DNA of 64,000 nt from Pseudogymnoascus destructans (GCF_001641265.1 NW_020167538.1:620001-684000); one strand, 5' to 3'. Positions 1 through 10,288 are shown, counted from the first letter of the stretch. A program made the numbers and translations. The notes: generated by a model not told the origin, from the letters alone.

Positions 1-987
1 TCGAGTTAGCAATGCTTTCTACAGCGAACAAACCGCAGATCGCCTGTGCATCGTTCAACATTGGCCCTAGTTAAACGCCGGACAAAAAGTGGCCTACGCA
101 TATCCCGTGTGGCAGGGCATCACTCCCGTGACTGGATTGGGCAAAGGCCAGCGGCGTCTCGTGACCCGGGACGGACTGGTGTGGCGGGGCTTGGAATTTC
201 GAGGGAAACAGATGGGGGGGATATAGGCACTCACACATTGTCCCTTTTTGGTCAGATCTGATCATTCTTGCATGTCTACCGAGGTCATTATTATTGCCCA
301 AGCAATGCGACAACACGCATCACTTTTTAGTTTTCGATAGGATAAAGTAATTTTTTATAAAAGTTGAGGTTATGTTGATTTGAATTGAGATGGGACATCC
401 GCCCGGCGATAGCGGCTATAGTAGTGGGTGATACTCCATACTCGGTTGCGCACTGGGGGGTTGGGTTCTGACTCGGGCCAATTGGGCTCTACTGGAGACG
501 CGCTTGGTCTACAGTAGAGCGATTCAGCAGTGTTCGACAGTCGTCGGCTTGACACTGCCTAATCCGGTGATGCCAAGCAGTACTAGAGTACTACTAGATT
601 ATATTAGTATTAGAGCAATAGAATCCTTGTTTAGTACTTACCATACCTCCTAATTAGGCAATATCAAAAGTTTGGTGATATTGACTGTATTGATCAGTGT
701 AGAAAAGTTGGATTATGATCGGTCGTTAGATAATTCTCCCCTTCCGGCCATACCCCCTACGGCGTTCCCTTTTTAATCCCCTATGTGACTAGAGCCCTTT
801 GTTCCCTCTGTAAAATACTGGCCTTTGATAAAATTTTCTACTTCAGTAAGTGCTTTGGAACGGTGGGGGGAGAGGTGGTGCCGGCTGGAAAAAGATACAT
901 CACAGTACATCTATTGCCATACAAATATATATGTAAATGGAAGTACCTATATATACCCTTTTGCGACTGCCACCACTGCAAATTACT
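1..987. other. Left edge, no gene recognised
   Basis: Only short overlapping ORFs (under about 80 codons) occur on both strands, and none has a domain-like composition or a plausible intron-joined extension. The stretch at about 560–660 is AT-rich with repeated TA/TAG words. I see no RNA gene. Confidence 0.5.
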
Positions 988-1033
988 GTAATGGTGGGTG
1001 CACCAGATGTGTAATGGTGGGTGCACCAGATAT
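988..1033. repeat. 23-bp tandem duplication
   Basis: Two adjacent copies of a 23-bp unit beginning gtaatggtgggtgcaccag occupy 988–1010 and 1011–1033 and differ at one position near the end. No gene overlaps it convincingly. Confidence 0.8.
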
Positions 1034-1496
1034 GAGAATCTAGCCACCCAAGGAAGGGATGAATTTACTAAGACAACACACTGTCTTAGAAAACAGAGCC
1101 AAAGGGTCGTAGCTTAGACTATTCCACAATGCAGCAATCAGGTGTGTGATGTAGTGAAGTGGTTCAGACAAGTTGCAACAAATGTTGAGTCTGGGAACTC
1201 AGGGGTAAGTCAGAGGTTAACACCTCACTGACTTTTCAGAAACAAGGAGTAACAAGATGAATGCTTGGAAGCTTGGAAAAGACGTGGAAGTATGTGATAG
1301 TCGATTTACTGTATTGTCTGCTTGCCCTTTCTTAAGGAAAGGGCAATCCTATTTATGCTAAAGGAGTGTAGTTCTCTCATTTTCCAAGACTTTCCATGAT
1401 TACCAGGCTTGGTAACTGTAGTCGACATAAGAGAATCCCATAGAACCATCTCTTAGGTTCGTAGCCTATAGGAAGTAAAAGGAGGTCCAAGGTCAG
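1034..1496. other. Repeat-island flank, no gene
   Basis: No coding region is supported. Apart from the hairpin at 1322–1346, the stretch holds unique-looking sequence that leads into the tandem array beginning near 1497. Confidence 0.5.
1322..1346. repeat. Perfect 10-bp hairpin
   Basis: Arms ttgccctttc (1322–1331) and gaaagggcaa (1337–1346) are exact reverse complements around a 5-base loop. It lies just outside the tandem array, with no neighbouring gene whose terminator it could be. Confidence 0.7.
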
Positions 1497-1733
1497 AGTA
1501 CCCCTATAGACAAATTATGTCATAGACAAATTATGTCATAGACAAATTATGTCATAACTTAACCAATCTTGTGGGTAACTAAAGAGCGATGACATGTAAT
1601 GAATCATAGAGGTTCGTAGGAGCTTTTAGAGCTATCGTTCATGCTCCTAGGCCTCTAGTTGGTAGAGATATGTCATGTGGTAGTATGAGTGATGTCATGT
1701 AATGAATCATAGAGGGTTGTAGAGATATGCTAT
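1497..1733. repeat. Left fragment of split tandem array (unit B)
   Basis: This stretch matches 10811–11034 almost base for base: the same run from tacccctatagacaaatt, the same copy of gtaactaa(g)gagcgatgac, and the same end at agagatatgctat. At position 1733 the match is broken by the LTR retrotransposon and resumes after it. It is therefore the left part of the array that the element interrupted. Confidence 0.85.
1506..1553. repeat. 16-bp unit repeated three times
   Basis: Three perfect head-to-tail copies of atagacaaattatgtc. The corresponding place in the other array copy (about 10823–10840) has only one copy, so this is a local expansion after the array units separated. Confidence 0.85.
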
Positions 1734-1868
1734 TGTCACGCATCCAGGTATGGGCCGTATCAATATGAGGCGATGATGATGTTATTCTTCTATCTACTGT
1801 TGGAGCTCAGGCCATAATGATCCTGCCTCGCCTAATCGTGTTTCTGGTGACTAAGCAAATACTGTACA
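1734..1868 (-). repeat. 3' LTR (135 bp)
   Basis: Identical by eye to 10475–10609 over all 135 bp, with tgtcacgcatcc at the plus-strand left end and tactgtaca at the right end. Its right neighbour is the polypurine tract, which marks it as the 3' LTR of a minus-strand element. Confidence 0.93.
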
Positions 1869-1881
1869 CCCACCCCCTCCT
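1869..1881 (-). other. Polypurine tract
   Basis: Read on the minus strand the sequence is AGGAGGGGGTGGG, directly abutting the LTR end TGTACA. This is the position and composition expected for the plus-strand primer of an LTR retrotransposon. Confidence 0.85.
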
Positions 1882-2094
1882 GGGGTTCCATCTTCTGAGC
1901 TTCGTAGCCCTATAACCATGCCCTAACCATAGCAAACTGTGACTCAATCGCGCAAAGCAATATCAGCTCCATATGCCGATTGTCCATCCCACAGCTTCAT
2001 CCTGAGTGGGACCAGCCTCCGCAAGAAACCAGCTCGCGAAGATCCCACAAAAGTCCTCATTCGGCAGACCAATTCAAGCAATCTCATTCCAAAC

Positions 2095-4038
2095 TCAAGC
2101 CAATTCGTTCACCCTGTCAGCCATACCAGTCTGCGCCCTTAGCATCTGATTCTCGTTTCCTAACCGTATATTCTCGACTGCTTCTTGTTCGATGATCTCC
2201 TCAAAAGACGAGACCAACTCCTCCATTTCCTTCTGACTTTGATGAACATTGTCACGGATCCGATCCTTCAACTTCTTAATCTCTGAATCCCTTTCCTCCA
2301 TCGCCTTTTTCACCAGCCGTCGTGCCTCTCTCTGAACCAACGCCGGAACTTGTTGTTGAGCTCGCAATGCTCTTCCTTGATCCACAACAGTTTGTGCCGC
2401 AAGGTTGAGTACCTCCTTTCGGACAGCCTGAATCCGCTTCATTCCTAATTCTTTCCCCGTTATCTTTCTCAGATCAAACTCTCCACTCACACCTTCGATT
2501 GCAGCAGCCAGTCCTTGCACTTGAGAGAATGTGTGCATCACCGGTGAGACGCCAGCTGGCCGCGGAACAAATTTGCCATTCATATCTCTGCTTGGGAGGA
2601 AATCCTTCGGGGCCCTTTGGTACACTTTGCCCTTGCTGTTGATTGTGTATGGGAGATCTTCGTGTGTGTCCTCCATACCCAAACACAGAATTCTCGCCCT
2701 CTCCTCTGATAATATTTCATCCCCATTCTTGTCTAGCGATTTCCGGTACTGCCAATACGGCTGCCTCAAATGCCCCCGGTATGTGTATGCATATGGCGCA
2801 GCGCAGTGTCGTAGGTACCCAGCGGTTTTGCCGAATGCCTCTCCTTTCTTCTTTCGCGGAGCGACCACGATGTCTCGACCGATCTTCAATACTTCAAGCA
2901 CATCAAGCCTCTTCTCTTCTGGGATGGAGCTGGGATCGATTGGAGGAAACATGAGCTCCCTTTGCGCCTGAGTAGGAGGTTTCTTGTGAGGGTTCTTTGC
3001 CCCATGCGTCAACTTCTGTGGCCGAGTAGTGATAAAATTTCCCATTTCGGGCTTTAGATCAGTTGCCTGGGGAATGGGTCGGTCTCTCTGCGGAAGTATC
3101 GAGACTGACATATCCACCTTCAACTCAGAGACTGTGCGTGCCTCTTTGAGAACTTCCCGAAATTCCGGCCATTTTCTTTTCTTCGACGGAACTGCGCGGA
3201 TTGACATCGCTCCCTCGTCTGTCGCGCGGGTGGTTTGGAAATCCCACCTTTCAAACTCATCCAAATCAATTTCAGATGCATCGGGTATGTCTTCCTCATG
3301 ATCTCCTTGTGACTCCTCATCTCCTTGTGACTCCTCACCCTCTCTCCCCGACTCTCCTCCTGCCTCATCCTTTTCCTGACATGGACCCTGTGTCATGGCC
3401 ATGCTCACGTACGCCCACTTCTCGAGGTTCTCCATCGCTGACATTCCTTGTGTCTCTGAGCTATGCTCATCCTCTGCCTCCCATTGCCCCCTACGCAGCA
3501 ATCTGTCCCGAGCATCCCTCCAGCTCATTAGATCTGCATACTCTTCCCGATCACCCTTCCCCATCTTTTCTTCAAATTTCCCTCGTTTCCACACCTCAAC
3601 TTCCCATAGTAACTCCAGAATCTCAAGCCACTGGATGGTGCACTTCCGAATCCCAGTGCTGCGGTTTTCAGCCAGTTTTCTTCCATTCTCTTGGTTTTCA
3701 ATCCGTTCGCCTTCACCGTTCTCATGCATCACAAGTGTCATGAACTCCCATTTGATGGGTTGAAAGAGATCCTCCCGTTGCTCTCGAGACATTCGGAAGA
3801 CTCGTGTCCACAACGCCCGCAAGTCCTCAAAGTCCGACATCTTCAATTTGCCTTGGTGATTCTCAGGCTTGCCCATTTCGCTGACTTCCAATTCCTCATT
3901 TCTTGATTTATTTGGAGAGGTTGCCATAACTGAGTTCTTGGTGAAGTTGTTGGTTTCTTGTTCCGAGACTTCCGGTCTGTCTGAACTGATGAAATTGAAT
4001 TCGTCTGGCGAGAGAAGAAGTTCCTGACTGCAGCGCAC
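2095..4038 (-). CDS. Unrecognised 647-aa ORF in the 3' half of the retrotransposon
   Basis: One intact 647-codon minus-strand ORF inside the element, where RNase H and integrase would be expected. The N-terminal third is charged and rich in Glu, Trp and Arg. Residues about 210–270 are very acidic (EGEESQGDEESQGDHEED). The middle has a Tyr-rich block (APYAYTYRGHLRQPYWQYRK). The last 120 residues are a strong candidate coiled coil, with heptad-like spacing in KKAMEERDSEIKKLKDRI and later. I see neither an HHCC zinc finger nor a DDE triad. It may be a second structural (Gag-like) protein or a captured host gene; neither is shown. The start could be internal. It is intact in an element with identical LTRs, which suggests it is kept for a reason. 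Confidence 0.75.
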   Translation of the reverse strand: MRCSQELLLSPDEFNFISSDRPEVSEQETNNFTKNSVMATSPNKSRNEELEVSEMGKPENHQGKLKMSDFEDLRALWTRVFRMSREQREDLFQPIKWEFMTLVMHENGEGERIENQENGRKLAENRSTGIRKCTIQWLEILELLWEVEVWKRGKFEEKMGKGDREEYADLMSWRDARDRLLRRGQWEAEDEHSSETQGMSAMENLEKWAYVSMAMTQGPCQEKDEAGGESGREGEESQGDEESQGDHEEDIPDASEIDLDEFERWDFQTTRATDEGAMSIRAVPSKKRKWPEFREVLKEARTVSELKVDMSVSILPQRDRPIPQATDLKPEMGNFITTRPQKLTHGAKNPHKKPPTQAQRELMFPPIDPSSIPEEKRLDVLEVLKIGRDIVVAPRKKKGEAFGKTAGYLRHCAAPYAYTYRGHLRQPYWQYRKSLDKNGDEILSEERARILCLGMEDTHEDLPYTINSKGKVYQRAPKDFLPSRDMNGKFVPRPAGVSPVMHTFSQVQGLAAAIEGVSGEFDLRKITGKELGMKRIQAVRKEVLNLAAQTVVDQGRALRAQQQVPALVQREARRLVKKAMEERDSEIKKLKDRIRDNVHQSQKEMEELVSSFEEIIEQEAVENIRLGNENQMLRAQTGMADRVNELA

Positions 4039-4314
4039 GCGTTTTGACTGCAGAAGTGAGGTTGGGTGTTTGCTGGACTGAATTCACTTCTCCAATGGGT
4101 TCCTTGTACCGCTCGAGTTGACTGTTGAATTTCTTGTGCTGATAGAGTTGACTGCGAGAGAGAAACAAGCTTCTTGACCAAATTGTTTGATGTTGTAGTT
4201 GGAAGGTTCAGGACAGAGGAAAGTATCCTCGAGAACAAGAGGTTGTCAAATTTCCGACAAGTTGGGTTGGCTATATCGAAGGACTAGAGGTAATCGAGAC
4301 ATTCCAGCTGGCGA

Positions 4315-4857
4315 CTACGTGAACTTCACGAATGCCCCTATCACGCGGACTACGTACCCCTTAGGGACGATACCCGTCCCATATTCAGTAGCGCTATGGT
4401 GTTGCCAAGATGGCTCTGTATCCATGGGCGCATTAGGATCATATACTATGATCGATTTGCCTTTGCATGTTATTTTCCTCTCATCATCCACTGCCGGAAA
4501 AAGTTTGACGCCTTTCACTTGTATGTAATCGTCTTCAGTTTCCTCGGACATAATGGACAACTGGTGATATGTTGCCAGATAGCGCGTGGCGCCGCGATCG
4601 ACAACCGAGAAATGAAGAAGAATAGTGGACAGTCGATCGGGTGAACGCAGCTGGCAACTGCAGACCCTGTCGAGAAGAGGGAATAGACGTATATATTGTG
4701 TCCTAAATGCCTTGGTTGTGATCGTGGATCCCGTGTTCACCTTGGTCCTGAAGGGTGATTGCGCCGGTTTGGGAGAGGTAGTGAGGTTGCCAATCTGCGC
4801 AAACGCTGAAGGGTAAACTTCTGGTGAGAAGGTAATGGACGACGGACTAACGGGCAA
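4315..4857 (-). CDS. Unrecognised ORF downstream of the reverse transcriptase
   Basis: A minus-strand open frame of about 180 codons from a TTG, extending without a stop further upstream into the end of the reverse transcriptase ORF (through about 4968). It lies in the -1 frame relative to RT, so it could be read after a second frameshift, after splicing, or not at all. The C-terminal half (from MSEETEDDYIQVKGVKLF) looks like a small globular protein. The N-terminal part is Pro/Ser/Thr-rich. No integrase or RNase H motif is visible. An internal ATG at the MSEETED position is an alternative start. Confidence 0.45.
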   Translation of the reverse strand: MPVSPSSITFSPEVYPSAFAQIGNLTTSPKPAQSPFRTKVNTGSTITTKAFRTQYIRLFPLLDRVCSCQLRSPDRLSTILLHFSVVDRGATRYLATYHQLSIMSEETEDDYIQVKGVKLFPAVDDERKITCKGKSIIVYDPNAPMDTEPSWQHHSATEYGTGIVPKGYVVRVIGAFVKFT

Positions 4858-4946
4858 CAGCGGGCGCGACGGCAGTATAGGTCGGACGAAGTCTATTGGC
4901 GGAGCTGGCGGAGCTTGTTGGCTAATAACTAAGTCATGGTTGTCGC

Positions 4947-6776
4947 TCAGAAACAGCTTGGATGGTGTCTGAAATAGAAGTGATGCAAAAAGTGAACAAG
5001 ATTCTCCAGAGTGTCCGCTCCGCCAGCGTCGTCGTCAACAAAGTGAGCGAAAGCGCTCACTCCCGGCATGACATCTGCCAATGCGGGCTCTGCATCTGGC
5101 GCAGGGATGGGACCAGTGACCAAATCCTTCAACCGTGCGTAAGTTCCTGGTGACCCTGTTAAGCCCTGCCCCATTCGGGCATAACAGAACTGGCCGAGAC
5201 TCGAAATAAATGCAGTCTTGAATTGATGCTCCCTGGCGATCTTCACGGCCCAGTAGCCGTGGAGACCGTCAGCACAAAACATAAACCGCAAATGTTCTTG
5301 CCCGAGCGTACGCAAGATAGGCTCGATTCTTCGAGCAGGGTATTGTGACTTGATAGTTGCATTGTTTAATGGTATAAAATTATGTACAAGTCTCAACTGC
5401 CCCGAAGTCTTCTCCACGAATCTGCAGCGCGCCGCCCATGGTGACTCACAGTATTGTATAATTTGTGCAGCGAGAAGTTTCGGAAATTCTTCGCGCTGCC
5501 AACGAACCTCACGGTCCGTATAAATTTTCAGTGTCGCCTTTCGGGGAGGAATGTGATCGTGCGTGGGGATGTAATGAGTAACCAGATTTGTGGCAGGCAA
5601 ATCGCGAACATCTGTGGCGAACATATCTCGCCACGTATACAGGCATCGTCCAACAAAATCAATGTCCTCCTCAGAGGTGACAAGCTCAGCGATGAGTCTC
5701 TCATTTGCCTGAGTCCACTCCCGGATGTCTTCTACTGATGCTTGCGACATCTCTCTCCGGTATTGGGCTGGTCGTTCCTTGGTAGGAAAGTTGTATCGAT
5801 CCTCTGTCGCGAATGCTCTCTGTTCTTCCTCACTTGAAGCATGCATGGTGCAAATGTGGTAGCACTCTCCGCACAGGTTGACGACTGGGAGAGCAGCTTG
5901 GGAAGCCTGAGGGGATTCATGCAATTCATTGTCAGAAGCCCTTGATGCCTTTGCTTCTCTCATGCTCCCAGTTGCATCGACTGGCTCCATCAAAATTCCA
6001 CATTCGTAGCACTGAGCAGAATCTAGGGAGTTGCCCTCATTCCACGGCTGCCTCCTAGGTGAAGAATCTGGAGTGTCATCCTCTCCCTCATTAGGGGCCC
6101 AAGGAGCGACAGCAGAAACATTTCCCGCGAATATGTGATAGAGGGGATGGCGGCTCAATTCCCGGTGACTCCCTGCAACCCCATGAGCTCTCTCTACAAT
6201 TGAGATCCCATGGGCAGGCAACGCGATGCCTGCTGTGTGTGCTGCACGTGGGCGACCAGTTCTCTCCCGATCCAGAGGCTTCAATCTCCGACCACTCCCC
6301 TTGTCTTTCCCGTCTCGTGCATTCGACCTATGAGCAGGTATGCCTTCATCAATCATTCGGCGTGCCTCTCGAGCAGCCTCCCCAGTCTTCCCTTGGGCTC
6401 GTTGAAGAATCTCCGACTCATCTGCATACTGACTGTCTGGTGCAGATGGACAGGGTAGAGTTCTCATTTCAAGAACAGCACATTTGTCGACCGCGCGCTT
6501 TGCAGCCCATCGTAGCGCATTCCGCGCTTCCTCAAACTCCTGTATCCGTCGATCTAGATTTCGAAAGCTTTTCCTGTCCTCTGGCCACAGATCCCTGAAC
6601 CTATCACTCCAATCTTCCTTGCCGTTTCCCTGATTCCCATATCGCTCTCACCTCCTCCGAATAACTTGTTCTCTCCGTGATTCCTCCCCATGCTCCCCAT
6701 TGCCTGAGATTGTCAGGTCTTTCCGGAAATTTGTGGGCTGGGCAGCAGTTATTCTGGCATCCTGCGGCCCTGCTCT
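4947..6776 (-). pseudogene. Reverse transcriptase ORF (-1 frame), one internal TGA, truncated C-terminus
   Basis: From the frameshift site the -1 frame stays open past the Gag stop but meets one TGA (6648–6650). It is then open for 567 codons to a stop at 4947. The second half is a Ty3-like reverse transcriptase: the block around FCADGLHGYWAVKIA supplies the first catalytic Asp, GQGLTGSPGTYARL matches the LTNAPATF region, and HFVDDDAGG is the [FY]xDD box. A CxxC…CxxC pair (CYECG, CGECY) lies N-terminal of the RT core. The ORF stops about 25 residues after VDDD, before the thumb and RNase H. It is therefore doubly defective as full polymerase: an internal stop and a missing 3' portion. The in-frame TGA might be read through, or might be a late mutation. 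Confidence 0.8.
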
Positions 6777-9700
6777 TTTCCCGCTTCATGATATTGCTGG
6801 AGTAGCAGTTCCATGTGAGGATCCTCGGACTCGTAATCTGGGTCAGTGGCTTGGAGGAGAGCTGAAGTGGCCAGTTGCTCAGCAAGTTCCGAAAGTCTCT
6901 CATCAACCATTTCATCCGACTCTTCGTCCCACTCTGGGAGTTTTACTGGCAAGGTGTTCAGTGGCTGGGGAAATCCTAACCCAGGTGAATTCAAAGGACG
7001 CTTTTGACATTCTGGATCTCGATCAAAGTGAGCCTTCAAGGAGACTTGCGGTTGAGCATCCCCAGATTTTGGAACCTTTCGCGGTTTGCCGTCTGAACTG
7101 AAAATGAAATAGTCGTTGCTTCCATAATCTCCAACTGCCTTCACTTGATTCAACCACCCACGACCCAAGAGAATATTATAAGATGTAGTTCCGTAAATGA
7201 CAAAACATTTCATCACCCACTCTACTCCGGCAACTCGAATGGGTAGGAGGACATACTCATCAAGTGGGTGAATTGAACCGTCGGCAGTGCGCATTTTCCA
7301 CCCTGATGAATCAGAGTGCCAGACGCAATCGAGTTGCTTGGAAACCTTTGCACTAATGAGCTCGATTGAAGATCCGCCATCGACGAGGACCTGATTCACC
7401 TCAAACTCGTCCTGGTTGAGGACAGACCTGATTGAACAGATGGTGTAGAAGCAGGGTGGTGGGGTCGCTCCCTGGAATTGCGAGACGAGTCTCAACTTGC
7501 ATTGGGTTTCCACTGCTTGACTCTGGAGGATGCCTCCTTGAATTCGTCTCCTAGCCTTCGCGACAGGCCTGACCAATTCATCCACTTCTTCCTCGACAGC
7601 AGGTGGAGGAGGGTGTCTCATAGTCTGGGATTCCGCCTCTTCCTGGCGTTCACTAATTTCACGCGGCTGCATAGTGGTACCGAACGCAATCTGCGCGCGG
7701 ACAGTCGGGGACACGTTGATCAGTTGGGGAAAGGATATATCGGGCTGAGATTTCCTCGCGTGCAGGTCATCCCATATATTATACGGGACAGCATCACCGA
7801 TAGCGCGAATTGGGCGACCGCTTACGAGTGCCTCGATACCCGTGCTCTTTTTTGCGCGCGGCGGCTTGCGTTGAACTCCAGGTACTGGGACAGAAGCATC
7901 TCCCGGCCGTACCGTCCCATGCCCGTGCCGAGCATCTTGGGGAGCAAGGGGTGCTTTTCTCTTCTCCGCAGCGTAGGTCTCCATGGGCGGCCGAACATCA
8001 GCCGTAGCATTTGAGACGTAGGGTTCCTGGAAAACAGAGACACTTCCACTGAACGTAGTATTACTGACCCGTGAGAAGTCAGACTCCTGATCATACATTC
8101 CCACAGTATCCTGATGTCTTTGCCCCTGGCCCAGCATTCCATTGGTTGCTGCGGCCATTTGGGCATCATGGATTGCCCACGTCTTTGCACCTTGAACTGC
8201 TGAAACTTCCGTGATCCTCCCTTGCCCTTGGCCAAATTTGTTCGGTGCATCCATGCGGCCTTGCGGTCCAGCATTCATGGAATTGCTTGAGGCCCTCTGG
8301 ATGGCTGCAGTTCTCTTCTGATTCGCGAAATCCCTTGCAGCTTGCTGCACTTCTTCTGACGCTGGCATGTTTGTACAATTCGGAGCGTAATGACCGAATT
8401 CTGCGCATTTGAAGCATTGCGCGTGGATTTTCCCACCTCCGGGTCGATACCCTCCCCCATTAGGTTCAGCAGAGCGACTCTGACCTTGGTTCGCAGATCC
8501 TCCCCATTGCTTCCGGGCTCCACTTTGTTGCTGTTGCTGAAGTTGGTGTAATTGCTGATACTGTGGAGGAGGGGCAGCATATGACTCAGTTTGGCGGATA
8601 TTCGGTTGACTGGTGATCCTCTGCTGCTGCTGCTGTTCAAAATGCTGCACTTGAAATTGCGGCAGAGGGCCTTGGTATTCAAGGGGCACTTGTTGCGGCC
8701 TGTATTCCACAATCTGCCTCTGAGCACTGTAGGGTGCTTGATTTCCTCGGGAACGTTGGCCTTGGGATCTCTCCATCACGTTCGCCATTGTTCTCATGAG
8801 GCGGTTTGCATTCTTTGACTCTTCGAGAGTTTCTTCGTGAGCCGGCTTTTTTTCAACGTATGTCGGTCCTTGCATCTCGATGACAGTGTCAAGAATCTGC
8901 AGAAACGACAAATCTTCCCTCGACGTGAGAGCTCTGAGGATGTTGGCGAAGCCGGGATCGGTCATATTGTTAACAAAGTTATCTGACAAGGTCTGCTCTT
9001 GATCGGCCCCAATTCTCGTGTGTATGTCCTTCGCCTCCGCGACATACTCAGCAATACTCCTCCCACGTTGGTGCAAATTGTTCAGCTCAGCTGCAACGCG
9101 TTGGCGCAGGGAACGGCGCTGACGGACCTCATCCCTTCCGTATCGCGCAATGAGGAGCGTCGTGACTCTCTTATAATTCGCCTTCTGATCTTCCGCAAGA
9201 TTTGTCCACCAACGTGCAGGCTCACCCTCCAATTTGGAGAACAGATAAAGCACAAGGCATTCATCTAGCTCCCCATTGAGGTCTGGGGACATCTTCTCAT
9301 AATCCGACCGAGAGATGGTATGCTTCCATGAGATAGTATCCACGAAGGCCTTGACATCCTGGGTCGGCCCGTTGCTGAACTTTGGGACCTTGATGTCCAA
9401 CCGATTTATACGTTTTGCTTCAGCGATGAAGGCTCTCTGCTCATCCACCTGAGCTGTGGCCAGTGTTCCAGCTCCAAATCCTGACATTGTGAATGGATCA
9501 ATCAAGACGCGACTCAGTTCTTCAAGACTAGCGTCTCCATGGGATTCTGACACGCTCAACTCTTTACTTTCCCTGTACCCTGAGAAATCCCAGACCGGTT
9601 CTTGATCCGGGAGACTCCCTTCCATGTACTCCGCACACTCACACCTTCCTGACAACCTTCCTTCGCTCGTACAAGCCTGTAGAGGAACTGGAAACCTTGC

Positions 9701-10288
9701 CGTACCTCTCCTCACACACTCCGAAGACTCACTTTCTCTCACAGACTTCAAACACTCACTTTCTCTCACACACTTCAAACACTCCCTCACTGTTTTGAGT
9801 ACAGACAACAGTGTTCTCACAGCCTTCAAGTGCTCACACCTCCCCTGAGGCTTCAAACACCTTCTAACACACGATTTTCGAACAAGAAGAACTTTTCTGA
9901 CACTTTGAAGCTCACACTGACCTGAACACCGCCCGTAAGACCTTGAGCTGTATTCTGAGACCGATGATGAAGAAGATGAAGAAGTTAAAGAAGAAAGATG
10001 GGCGAAACACTGAGCTTGAGGACCTCGCTTCGCACCCCTGCACCTTCCGACTTGGGGTCTGGTGACCATCCGTAGCCTCTGATTGGCCCTCTCAAGAGGG
10101 CGTACCTCTGACCGCCTCCCGATTTGGCGACCCATTTGAAGTCGCTCCTTCCATTCCCAAATGCTTCGAAAACAATAATGTATGGCGAGGACACACAAAT
10201 AGATTTCATGCCCCCGATTTTCTCGCGGAAAAGCTTCCAAATTCTGCCGGATTTCTCGTTGGGACTCCCAACAACTGCCTACTTCCAA
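6749..10288 (-). CDS. Gag–protease polyprotein of the retrotransposon
   Basis: The open frame is 1,179 codons. The likely functional start is an internal Met at 9487 (MSGFGAGTLATAQVDEQRAF), since the 267 codons upstream are low-complexity with repeated CLKSVRES-like words. A retrotransposon Gag domain follows (EGEPARWWTNLAEDQ region), then a Gln-rich spacer, a CCHC zinc knuckle (CFKCAEFGHYAPNC, about residue 625) and a pepsin-like retroviral protease with the active-site motif VLVDGGSSIELIS near residue 965. Gag packages the RNA and the protease matures the polyprotein. The ORF ends at 6749, 27 nt downstream of a canonical slippery heptamer that leads into the RT frame. The part from 9487 onward is confidently assigned; the upstream extension may be untranslated leader. 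Confidence 0.88.
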   Translation of the reverse strand: MEVGSCWESQREIRQNLEAFPRENRGHEIYLCVLAIHYCFRSIWEWKERLQMGRQIGRRSEVRPLERANQRLRMVTRPQVGRCRGAKRGPQAQCFAHLSSLTSSSSSSSVSEYSSRSYGRCSGQCELQSVRKVLLVRKSCVRRCLKPQGRCEHLKAVRTLLSVLKTVRECLKCVRESECLKSVRESESSECVRRGTARFPVPLQACTSEGRLSGRCECAEYMEGSLPDQEPVWDFSGYRESKELSVSESHGDASLEELSRVLIDPFTMSGFGAGTLATAQVDEQRAFIAEAKRINRLDIKVPKFSNGPTQDVKAFVDTISWKHTISRSDYEKMSPDLNGELDECLVLYLFSKLEGEPARWWTNLAEDQKANYKRVTTLLIARYGRDEVRQRRSLRQRVAAELNNLHQRGRSIAEYVAEAKDIHTRIGADQEQTLSDNFVNNMTDPGFANILRALTSREDLSFLQILDTVIEMQGPTYVEKKPAHEETLEESKNANRLMRTMANVMERSQGQRSRGNQAPYSAQRQIVEYRPQQVPLEYQGPLPQFQVQHFEQQQQQRITSQPNIRQTESYAAPPPQYQQLHQLQQQQQSGARKQWGGSANQGQSRSAEPNGGGYRPGGGKIHAQCFKCAEFGHYAPNCTNMPASEEVQQAARDFANQKRTAAIQRASSNSMNAGPQGRMDAPNKFGQGQGRITEVSAVQGAKTWAIHDAQMAAATNGMLGQGQRHQDTVGMYDQESDFSRVSNTTFSGSVSVFQEPYVSNATADVRPPMETYAAEKRKAPLAPQDARHGHGTVRPGDASVPVPGVQRKPPRAKKSTGIEALVSGRPIRAIGDAVPYNIWDDLHARKSQPDISFPQLINVSPTVRAQIAFGTTMQPREISERQEEAESQTMRHPPPPAVEEEVDELVRPVAKARRRIQGGILQSQAVETQCKLRLVSQFQGATPPPCFYTICSIRSVLNQDEFEVNQVLVDGGSSIELISAKVSKQLDCVWHSDSSGWKMRTADGSIHPLDEYVLLPIRVAGVEWVMKCFVIYGTTSYNILLGRGWLNQVKAVGDYGSNDYFIFSSDGKPRKVPKSGDAQPQVSLKAHFDRDPECQKRPLNSPGLGFPQPLNTLPVKLPEWDEESDEMVDERLSELAEQLATSALLQATDPDYESEDPHMELLLQQYHEAGKEQGRRMPE
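6776..6782 (-). promoter_or_regulatory. Candidate -1 ribosomal frameshift heptamer
   Basis: The minus-strand sequence is G GGA AAA with Gag codon boundaries exactly as X XXY YYZ requires. Slipping back one base enters the frame that encodes reverse transcriptase, and the Gag frame ends shortly after (stop 6749–6751). A stimulatory stem or pseudoknot downstream was not demonstrated. Confidence 0.65.
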
